8,722 nucleotides of DNA from Puniceicoccales bacterium (GTDB lineage Bacteria; Verrucomicrobiota; Verrucomicrobiia; Opitutales; UBA953). The translations under genes were made by a program, and so were the position numbers. The number at the start of each line of letters is the position of its first letter. Position 1 is the first letter of the stretch. The stretch is taken from NCBI GenBank assembly GCA_031289285.1, contig JAITPT010000105.1, positions 1 to 8,722 of the forward strand, in the 5' to 3' direction. This document shows, one piece after another, positions 1 to 5,614 of the stretch. The notes under the pieces were generated by a model, which worked only from the letters and a program-made list of their open reading frames with translations, did not search any database and had not been told where the DNA came from.

Positions 1-590
1 ATCAATAAAGTGCCAGACGCTTTTTCACTTGCACTCAAGTTTTTCTATGACACGTAATCCAAAAAACAACAGTTCGACGAAACGGGTCGCGCAAGATTTT
101 GAGACGGACTCCATTTGCATTTTCCCGACGCGCACCTTGCAGCGCCTCAATAAAGTGCCAGACGCTTTTTCACTTGCACTCGAGTTTCTCCATGACACGT
201 AATCAAAAAAACAACAGTTCGGCGGGACGGGTCGTGCAAGATTTTGAGACGGACTCCATTTGCACTTTCCCGACGCGCACCTTGCAGCGCATCAATAAAG
301 TGCCAGACGCTTTTTCACTTGCACTCGAGTTTTTCTAGGACACGTAATCCAAAAAACAACAGTTCGACGAAACGGGTCGCGCAAGATTTTGAGACGGACT
401 CCATCTGCACTTTCTCGACGCGCACCTTGCAGCGCATCAATAAAGTGCCAGACGCTTTTTCACTTGCACTCGAAGTTTCTCCATGACACGTAATCCAAAA
501 AACAACAGTTCGGCGAAACGGGTCGCGCAAGATTTTGAGACGGACATGGTTTGCGTGGTTTGCGCTTTTTCGGCGCGCACCTTGCAGGGT
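1..590 (+). repeat. Tandem array of four ~145-bp intergenic repeat units
   Basis: Units begin at 1, 146, 291 and 436, an exact 145-bp period, and share long identical stretches such as aataaagtgccagacgc, cacgtaatc, aacaacagttcg and cgcaccttgcag. The fourth unit has one extra base near 473 and an altered end (about 545-590) where its tail diverges before mnmA. Because 145 is not a multiple of three, the reading frame shifts from unit to unit, so the short open frames crossing the array are not conserved and I judge it non-coding. The sequence is visibly richer in A+T than the neighbouring genes. Unit 1 starts at the window edge, so the array probably extends leftward. Units 1 and 3 share variants, as do units 2 and 4. 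There are no unique spacers, so this is not CRISPR. Confidence 0.93.
4..33 (+). repeat. Shared repeat core, left array copy 1 (others at 149-178, 294-323, 439-468)
   Basis: Each left unit opens with a ~30-bp core running from aataaagtgccag to cttgca. The same core, 31 bp long and in the opposite orientation, occurs in the right array. Inside it, AAAGTG (7-12) can pair with CGCTTT (18-23) across a 5-nt loop, with one G-U wobble, and two more T residues follow. The other hairpins are at 152-170, 297-315 and 442-460. The structure resembles a weak intrinsic terminator reading rightward. The stem is only six base pairs and A/T-rich at its base, so termination activity is inference. Confidence 0.6.
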
Positions 591-737
591 GTGGAGCAAA
601 AAGAGCAGCCGCGACGTCCAAAAGATTGTGCAAAACGCCCGCATTAACTGCCGTTTTTAGGGTAATGCCGACACTCGTAACCCAGAAACCGCTTTTTGCT
701 GTCGCGCACGATGTGTGTTTCGCACATGTTTTGCAGA
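591..737. other. Leader region between repeat array and mnmA
   Basis: About 150 bp of apparently non-coding sequence separates the degenerate end of the repeat array from the preferred mnmA start. No convincing -35/-10 pair was found and there is no AGGAGG-like ribosome binding site before 738. In-frame upstream starts (TTG 696, ATG 711, ATG 726) extend the mnmA frame, but the residues they add do not look like MnmA. The sequence attgtgcaaaa near 625 faintly recalls attgtgcaaga in the right-hand repeats, too short a match to interpret. Confidence 0.45.
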
Positions 738-1814
738 ATGTCAAAACTTCTTGTGGCACTTTCTGGCGGTGTTGACAGTGCGGTCGCCGCGCTTCTGCTC
801 AAACAACAAGGGCACGAAGTTCATGCCGCATATATGCGGACTTGGATGAACGAGGAAGGCGGCAAGCTGCTCGGCGAATGCCCGTGGGAGGAAGATGTCA
901 CCTACGCACGAGGAGTCGCCGAAAAACTGGGCATCCCGTTTCGAGTGCTCGATCTCGTGCGCGATTATCGCGAACGGATTGTGGAGTATTTAGTCGAGGG
1001 CTATCGCCGAGGCGTCACGCCAAACCCCGATGTGATGTGCAACCGCGAAATGAAGTTTGGCGTGTTTTTGCGACAAGCACTTGCGGAGGGTTTTGACGGC
1101 GTCGCTACTGGGCATTACGCACGGCGACGCGATAATCCCGATGGCAGCTCGGATGTGCTCGAGGGACTCGACCCGAATAAAGACCAGACTTACTTCCTCG
1201 CGTTGTTGCGACAAGAACAGGTGCAGCGGGCACATTTTCCAATCGGGCATTTGCTCAAACCGCAGGTGCGCGAACTCGCCCGCGACGCCGCTTTGCCCAA
1301 TGCCGTGCGCAAGGACAGTCAGGGAATTTGTTTTTTGGGCAAAGTGAATATCAACGAGTTTTTAGCACTTTATATCCCCGACAAGCCCGGCGCGATTGTC
1401 AACGCTGAGGGAAAAACACTGGGCAAACACAGGGGGCTGCACCGTTACACCATCGGCCAACGCCGAGGGATTGATGTGCCGTCGAACACCGACAACGAAC
1501 ATTATGTCGTTGTCGCAAAAGATTTTGAAACAAACACATTGTGTGTGGCATTCGACCATCCGGGCACACCCGGCCTCTATGCGGACACGGCGCGGGTGCG
1601 TAATCTTTCGTGGCTAAACGCGCCCGTGACGGCGGCGTGGGATTTGCCAGTGCGGGTGCGCTATCGCGACAAGGCCACCTACGCGCACTTTGCGCCGGAC
1701 GGTGCGGGGGGAGCTGCTTTGCTCTTTCGCGAGACGCAGCGCGGTTTGGCGACAGGCCAAGTGCTCGCGATATACGACGGCGAAACGCTGCTCGGCGGCG
1801 GGATATTTGAGTGA
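738..1814 (+). CDS. mnmA: tRNA-specific 2-thiouridylase MnmA
   Basis: This cytoplasmic enzyme adenylates and then thiolates C2 of U34 in the Lys, Glu and Gln tRNAs, taking sulfur from a persulfide relay; other enzymes then modify the same base at C5. The 358-residue protein starts MSKLLVALSGGVDS, placing the PP-loop ATP-binding motif SGGVDS at residues 9-14. NPDVMCNREMKFG follows, with the conserved Cys near 101, then ATGHYARR and KDQTYFLALL. The second catalytic Cys is near 198 in KDSQGICFLGK, and the tRNA-binding region contains GLHRYTIGQRRGI. Both cysteines are present and the length is normal for the family. I prefer ATG 738 because the PP-loop then sits at the usual distance from the N-terminus; TTG 696, ATG 711 and ATG 726 are in-frame alternatives. 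No Shine-Dalgarno motif is visible. The stop lies 26 bp from the stop of convergent rnhB. Confidence 0.96.
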   Translation: MSKLLVALSGGVDSAVAALLLKQQGHEVHAAYMRTWMNEEGGKLLGECPWEEDVTYARGVAEKLGIPFRVLDLVRDYRERIVEYLVEGYRRGVTPNPDVMCNREMKFGVFLRQALAEGFDGVATGHYARRRDNPDGSSDVLEGLDPNKDQTYFLALLRQEQVQRAHFPIGHLLKPQVRELARDAALPNAVRKDSQGICFLGKVNINEFLALYIPDKPGAIVNAEGKTLGKHRGLHRYTIGQRRGIDVPSNTDNEHYVVVAKDFETNTLCVAFDHPGTPGLYADTARVRNLSWLNAPVTAAWDLPVRVRYRDKATYAHFAPDGAGGAALLFRETQRGLATGQVLAIYDGETLLGGGIFE

Positions 1815-1840
1815 AGCCGAAGCCCGCGTAGTTTCCCCGC

Positions 1841-2605
1841 TCAAAACACGAACTCTGTTTGCAAATCGGGCGCGGAGGTGTTGTCGAGTATCGAACGCAG
1901 GAAAAGCGGGCGGTGTTCGGGGCAAGGGCCGTGACGGCGGATGGCGGCGATGTGCTCGGGGGTAGCGTAGCCCTTGTGCGTCGCAAAACCGTAGGCAGGG
2001 AAACGTTCCCCAAGCTCCACCATGAGGCGGTCGCGTCGCACCTTGGCAAGAATGGAGGCGAGCGCGATGGCGAGGCTACGCCCATCGCCGCCGACAAGCG
2101 CGATGTGACGCCATGCAAAAGGGCGCAGCGGACGCCCGTCGGCGAGCACAAGCGGGCTGGCGGTAAAGGCGTCGTCGAGGAGCGGCGTGTCTTCGCCGCC
2201 GCCGGAGGAATCCGCAAAAGGGCAGGAGGCACCGTCCGCGCTGTAGCGCGTGGCGAGCGTTTGGAGACAACGGTGCATAGCGAGGCGCGTCGCACCCAAA
2301 ATGTTGTAGGCGTCAATTTCGAGCACATTCGCATTTTCCTGCGCAAAGCGGACGACACCTGTGTGCTCCCATTCGCAGAGCGCGTCGTGAAGTTCGGCGC
2401 GGACATCGGGGGAAAGTTTTTTGGAGTCGTTGGCGCGGCGGGCGAGACGGCGGCTGTCGCGGGTATCGAAGATGTGCATATCGAGCCAGACTGCGCCTGC
2501 ACTCACGGGGCCAGCGAGGCAACCCCGCCCCGCTTCGTCCACGCCGACAATTCCGGCGGGGTGTTTCGCCAGCAAGCGGCGGTCATGTTGTGTAAGGCGG
2601 GACAT
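1841..2605 (-). CDS. rnhB: Ribonuclease HII
   Basis: RNase HII nicks 5' of single ribonucleotides in DNA duplexes, starting ribonucleotide excision repair, and also cleaves RNA in RNA/DNA hybrids. The 254-residue protein shows GIVGVDEAGRGCLAGPV with metal-binding Asp23 and Glu24, then NDSKKLS (60-64), IDAYNILGATRLAM, and an Asp near 156 in LADGR. ASILAKVRRDR carries the fourth acidic residue near Asp192, and YGFATHKGYATPEH leads to the closing GPCPEHR. All four catalytic acidic residues are present. A Gly/Asp-rich stretch at about 122-147 looks like a lengthened loop. ATG 2605 (MSRLTQHD) is chosen because it gives the usual short lead into the first motif. The frame stays open to 2731, but those 42 extra residues come partly from the adjacent repeat and do not resemble RNase HII. 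No Shine-Dalgarno motif is visible. Confidence 0.95.
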   Translation of the reverse strand: MSRLTQHDRRLLAKHPAGIVGVDEAGRGCLAGPVSAGAVWLDMHIFDTRDSRRLARRANDSKKLSPDVRAELHDALCEWEHTGVVRFAQENANVLEIDAYNILGATRLAMHRCLQTLATRYSADGASCPFADSSGGGEDTPLLDDAFTASPLVLADGRPLRPFAWRHIALVGGDGRSLAIALASILAKVRRDRLMVELGERFPAYGFATHKGYATPEHIAAIRRHGPCPEHRPLFLRSILDNTSAPDLQTEFVF

Positions 2606-2694
2606 ATCGAAAAGCGACAGCGGAGCAAAAAGAAGACTCGCAGGAGAGCAAGCGCGTATGCCAGAAGCCAGTGCAACGGTGGCGGCTTCCGGAA
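2606..2694. other. rnhB upstream region with imperfect hairpin
   Basis: This 89-bp stretch lies between the rnhB start and the first right-hand repeat unit. It holds an imperfect inverted repeat: ccagaagcc at 2661-2669 and ggcttccgg at 2684-2692, eight of nine pairs across a 14-nt loop. The hairpin ends two bases before the repeat unit at 2695. It would lie in the rnhB leader if transcription starts further upstream. No clear promoter was recognised. Confidence 0.4.
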
Positions 2695-2788
2695 GGACAA
2701 CCGAGTTATTGCGATGAAAGGCACAATGCAAAAATCCCCCAATTGTGCAAGATGTGCCAGCCCGAAAGGAAATCTGGGCGAAACCCTA

Positions 2789-2819
2789 TGCAAGTGAAAA
2801 AAGTGACTGGCACTTTATT
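2789..2819 (-). repeat. Shared repeat core, right array copy 1 (others at 2978-3008, 3167-3197)
   Basis: Read on the minus strand, each right-hand unit contains aataaagtgccag, a variable centre, then cacttgca. This matches the left-array core at both flanks (13 and 8 identical bases), while the centre differs by a few bases and one extra T. The remainder of the units is largely different between the arrays. This copy is the one nearest rnhB. Confidence 0.85.
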
Positions 2820-3174
2820 CGGGCTTGGGGCGGTGCGAATTTCACAAGACCTTGGAGCGGAGGCATGTTCTGAATTTCCGACGGGACAACCGAGTTATTG
2901 CGATGAAAGACACAATGCACAGATGCCAAATTGTGCAAGATGTGCCAGACGCGAAAGGAAATCTGGGTGAAACCCTATGCAAGTGAAAAAAGTGACTGGC
3001 ACTTTATTCGGGCTTGGGGTAGTGCGAATTTCACAAGACCTTGGAGCGTAGGCATGTTAGGAATTTCTGACGGAATAACCGAGTTATTGCGATGAAAGAC
3101 ACAATGCACAGATGCCAAATTGTGCAAGATGTGCCAGCCTCGAAAAGAAATCGGGGCGAAACCCCATGCAAGTG

Positions 3175-3194
3175 AAAAAAGTGACTGGCACTTT
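3175..3194 (-). terminator. Possible terminator-like hairpin after the phosphohexomutase gene
   Basis: On the minus strand AAAGTG (3194-3189) pairs perfectly with CACTTT (3183-3178) across the loop CCAGT, and the T run continues to 3175, giving six T in all. It lies about 68 bp past the mutase stop and is the first of three equal hairpins met by a transcript leaving that gene; the others are at 2986-3005 and 2797-2816. The geometry is that of an intrinsic terminator, but the stem is short with only two G-C pairs, so efficiency may be low. Confidence 0.35.
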
Positions 3195-3203
3195 ATTCGG
3201 GTT

Positions 3204-3261
3204 TCGCGGGTTTCGGGCGGGCGCTTTATTCGGGCGAAGCGCGAAGCAGACTTGGCGGTGC
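3204..3261. repeat. Degenerate repeat remnant beside the mutase stop
   Basis: After the third right-hand unit breaks off, the 11 bases ctttattcggg at 3191-3201 recur at 3224-3234, and gggtttcgcggg/ggtttcgggcgg looks like a short slipped duplication between them. This suggests the array end was reworked by replication slippage or recombination. No gene is seen here. Confidence 0.5.
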
Positions 3262-5400
3262 TTATCCGGCGCGGCGGTGGGCGTCTTTTTCTAACCAGAG
3301 GCGCAGGGCGGTGAGGGAGTCGGCGGTGCGGCGTTTGAGGGCAGTGAGGGCGTTGTGGTTTTCCGGTTTTGCGCCGGCAAAAAGATAAAACTTTATTTTC
3401 GGCTCCGTGCCACTGCCACGAACCGCAAAACGCCGCCCGTCCGCCAGAGTGAAAAAGAAAAAGTCCTCCTTGGGCACAAGGTCGCCATCGGCGTCGCGGA
3501 TATCCTGCGTCCCGAAGTCGAGAAACTCTTCGACCGGCGCACCGTCGGCCTCTTTGGGCGGATTCATGCGGAGGCTGTCGAGGATGCAGCGGATGCGCCG
3601 TGCGCCGTCGGCCCCCGCCAAGTTTATGTTGAGCAAATCTTCCGCAAAATACCCGCAGCGCATGTAGATGTCGTTCATGTATTCGGAGAACGTGACGCGG
3701 CGTTTTTTGAGCCACGCGGCAAGCTCCGTTATCATGAGCGTGGCGGCGTTGGCGTCTTTGTCGCGGGTGTTGTCGTTGCCGAGATAGCCGTAACTTTCTT
3801 CGCCGCCAAAAACGAAAAAGACCGAGTGGCGTTGCAAAAGCGCGGCACGTTCTTCGCGTGTGAGCGTGTCGTAGTCGGCGGAGTGCGCGACTTCGCCGAT
3901 GTGGCCGCCGAGCGGATTGGACAAGATGCTTTGCGCCAGCGCGGCGGGCAGACCGGTGGCGCGTGCCGCCACAGCCGCCGGAATTTCGCCCGCCGTGGAA
4001 TACGCCGAGAGCGGCTCGGCCTCCGCCAAAAGCCCCTGCTCGGCGTCCGCTTGATATTTGCGCAGTTTCGCGCCAATCCATTTGAAACCCGTCAGCGTGT
4101 TGACGCAGCGTATCCCCTCCGCCTTGGCGATGGCGTCTTGTAGCGGCGTGGTGACAAATGTCTTCACGAGTGCTACGCGGTCAGAACCCGCTTCGGGGAT
4201 GACGCCAGCATCCTTCATGCGGGCGATGCGAAACGCCGCGAGCGCCGCGCCTATGGTGTTGCCGGAAACAAGGCGGTAAGTGCCGTCGCGCTCGCGCACC
4301 GCCGCGCCCATGCGGTCGTCGTCGGGGTCGGTGCCGATAACGATGTCGGCCTTGACGCGTCGCGCCTTGGCGAGGGCGAGCGTGAAGGCTTCGCGCTCCT
4401 CGGGGTTGGGCGATTTGACTGTGGAAAAATTCGGGTCGTGTTTGCGCTGGCTGGCGACGGTGGTGACGGTGGCACCAAACTTTTTCAAGGCGGGCAAAAT
4501 CATCACATCCCCCGTGCCGTGGAGATTTGTGTAGAGGACGAGTGGCGCGGTTTTGGCGATGATGTTTTTATCGAGAACGCTGTCGCCGAGGCGGTCGAGA
4601 TAGGCGGTCTCGGCGGAGGCGGGAACCTTCTGGACGCCCGCCCGCCGCGTCTCGAGGAAGGCGGGCAACTCGCCGAGGCGGACGGCGTTGACCTCCGCGA
4701 TGATGCCCGCGTCGTGCGGCGGGACGACCTGTGCGCCGTCGTTGAAGTAGCATTTGACACCGTTGTAAGCTGGCGGGTTGTGCGAGGCGGTGATGACGAT
4801 GCCGGCGTCGGCGCGCAGGTGCCGCACGGTGAAACTAAGCTGCGGAGTGGAGCGCGGTCCGTCGAAGATGAACGCTTCGCCGCCAAGCTGTGTCCAGACG
4901 CTTGCCGCCAGTCCGCAAAAGTGGCGCGAGAAATGGCGCACGTCGTAGGCGATGACGAGGCGCGCCCGCCGCGACGGGCAACCTGCCTGCGCGGCAGTCT
5001 CGGCGAGCCAGCCCGCGACGTAGCGGTGGAAGCCGACGACGGCGCGGACGAGCGTGAAATCGTTCAAGTTGTTTGCGCCGACTGCGGGGTGCTCCGGTGC
5101 GGCGGGCGCGGTGGCTGCGCCGCGCTCGGCGGGGGCGACGACTCCGCCTATAGTTAGCCCGCGCATACCGCCTGTTCCGAAGGCGAGTTTTTGGAAAAAC
5201 CGATTGTTGATTTCTGCCCATTCGCCAGCGGCGGCGAGCTGGGCGAGTGCGTCGAGTGCCCACGTGGGCAGGAAAGATGGCTGGAGCCAGTCCGCGAGAT
5301 TTTCTGATGCGGCGGGGAGCAGCTGGCCAGCGGCGCGGGCGGCGGTAGCGGCGGCGAGAATTTTTGCGGCGGCTGTATCGGAGTCGGATGTTTCGGACAT
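3262..5400 (-). CDS. Phosphoglucomutase/phosphomannomutase-family phosphohexomutase
   Basis: A cytoplasmic alpha-D-phosphohexomutase, expected to interconvert the 1- and 6-phosphates of glucose or mannose through a phosphoserine intermediate, feeding glycogen, nucleotide-sugar and envelope synthesis. From ATG 5400 (712 residues) the motifs in order are FGTGGMRG (74-81), TASHNPPAYNGVKCYF with the catalytic Ser near 206, the metal-binding loop DPDDDRMG (358-365), sugar-binding GGEESYGYL (532-540) and phosphate-binding RGSGTEPKIKFYL (661-673). All four active-site loops are intact. It is longer than the 550-600 residues common for this branch. An Ala/Pro-rich insert lies near 85-112, and about 79 residues separate FKWIGAKLRKY from FVFGGEES where relatives have roughly 15. 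Substrate preference cannot be read from sequence; the FGTGG/GFKWIG/GGEES style resembles the PgcA/PGM2 group. TTG 5409 is an alternative start three codons upstream. No Shine-Dalgarno motif is seen. Confidence 0.92.
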   Translation of the reverse strand: MSETSDSDTAAAKILAAATAARAAGQLLPAASENLADWLQPSFLPTWALDALAQLAAAGEWAEINNRFFQKLAFGTGGMRGLTIGGVVAPAERGAATAPAAPEHPAVGANNLNDFTLVRAVVGFHRYVAGWLAETAAQAGCPSRRARLVIAYDVRHFSRHFCGLAASVWTQLGGEAFIFDGPRSTPQLSFTVRHLRADAGIVITASHNPPAYNGVKCYFNDGAQVVPPHDAGIIAEVNAVRLGELPAFLETRRAGVQKVPASAETAYLDRLGDSVLDKNIIAKTAPLVLYTNLHGTGDVMILPALKKFGATVTTVASQRKHDPNFSTVKSPNPEEREAFTLALAKARRVKADIVIGTDPDDDRMGAAVRERDGTYRLVSGNTIGAALAAFRIARMKDAGVIPEAGSDRVALVKTFVTTPLQDAIAKAEGIRCVNTLTGFKWIGAKLRKYQADAEQGLLAEAEPLSAYSTAGEIPAAVAARATGLPAALAQSILSNPLGGHIGEVAHSADYDTLTREERAALLQRHSVFFVFGGEESYGYLGNDNTRDKDANAATLMITELAAWLKKRRVTFSEYMNDIYMRCGYFAEDLLNINLAGADGARRIRCILDSLRMNPPKEADGAPVEEFLDFGTQDIRDADGDLVPKEDFFFFTLADGRRFAVRGSGTEPKIKFYLFAGAKPENHNALTALKRRTADSLTALRLWLEKDAHRRAG

Positions 5401-5481
5401 GCGGCGCAAGGTAGGGAATTGGCGCGGGATTTCAAATTACTAAAAGGCAGTCGTGAAAAAACCTACGCAGCCGAGTCGCAG

Positions 5482-5519
5482 GGGCGAAATGTCGCGAACT
5501 GGGCGAGATGTTGCGGAAG
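5482..5519 (+). repeat. Imperfect 19-bp tandem duplication
   Basis: Two adjacent 19-bp copies match at 14 of 19 positions, and a third weaker echo (aacgtcgcgggg) follows at about 5521-5532. It lies in the mutase leader, between the mutase start and the poly-G tract. Confidence 0.5.
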
Positions 5520-5535
5520 AAACGTCGCGGGGAGT

Positions 5536-5550
5536 GGGGGGGGGGGGGGG
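5536..5550 (+). repeat. Poly-G tract of 15 bases
   Basis: An uninterrupted run of 15 G is preceded by ggggagt and followed by cgtccc. On the sense strand of the flanking genes it is poly-C, 65 bp past the fabV stop and 136-150 bp upstream of the mutase ATG. Runs of this length are prone to slippage and are a known substrate for phase variation when close to a promoter. Any role here is inference. Confidence 0.9.
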
Positions 5551-5614
5551 CGTCCCTGCGAGACGGGCGGAGCAGACTTAGCAGACTGCGCGACAAGGCG
5601 AGACGAGCCTGCGG

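Larger units (their letters stand above)
2695..3203 (-). repeat. Tandem array of three ~188-bp intergenic repeat units
   Basis: Units start at 2695, 2884 and 3072 (periods 189 and 188 bp); the third stops after about 132 bp. Each runs from caaccgagttattgcgatgaaag (ataaccgag in the third) through a ttgtgcaagatgtgccag segment and the core tgcaagtg...cactttatt. The two complete units then continue through gtgcgaatttcacaagacc. Two internal hairpins recur. One is GCACAAT/ATTGTGC at 2721-2727 and 2742-2748, shortened to CACAAT/ATTGTG at 2911-2916/2930-2935 and 3100-3105/3119-3124. The other is AAAGTG/CACTTT in the core. Short open frames cross the array on both strands, but there is no sign of a conserved protein. 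The block fills most of the 656-bp gap between the mutase gene and rnhB. Confidence 0.93.
5401..5614. other. Intergenic region between fabV and the mutase gene
   Basis: These 214 bp contain no gene I can support. They hold a 15-G homopolymer (5536-5550), an imperfect 19-bp tandem duplication (gggcgaaatgtcgcgaact at 5482-5500, then gggcgagatgttgcggaag at 5501-5519), and a short direct repeat agcagactt/agcagactg near 5571-5588. For minus-strand transcription this is the fabV 3' region and the mutase leader. No convincing promoter or terminator was recognised. Confidence 0.6.

Noticed and set aside
99..486. Small proteins encoded across the left repeat units
   Set aside because: The 145-bp period shifts frame at each unit, so the peptides are chance openings; no conserved start context or ribosome binding site is seen.
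1..590. CRISPR array
   Set aside because: Repeats are 145 bp, directly abutting and without unique spacers; no cas gene is present.
1399..2502. 367-residue minus-strand ORF over mnmA and rnhB
   Set aside because: Arg/Pro/Ser-rich out-of-frame translation overlapping two well-supported genes; no recognisable domain.
1859..2797. 312-residue plus-strand ORF opposite rnhB
   Set aside because: It is the antisense shadow of a GC-rich gene with complete RNase HII motifs on the minus strand, and it runs into the repeat array.
3235..3248. GCGAAGCGCGAAGC as a hairpin terminator for the mutase
   Set aside because: It is a direct repeat of gcgaagc, not an inverted repeat, so it cannot form a long stem.
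2671..3314. Small cysteine-containing ORFs in the right repeats (motif CARCA)
   Set aside because: They recur only because the repeat recurs, start at different points and run into non-repeat sequence. The paired cysteines suggest a zinc finger at first glance, but nothing else supports coding.
2975..4081. 368-residue minus-strand ORF over the mutase 3' part
   Set aside because: Arg/His-rich frame shadow of the mutase gene that extends into the repeats; no domain.
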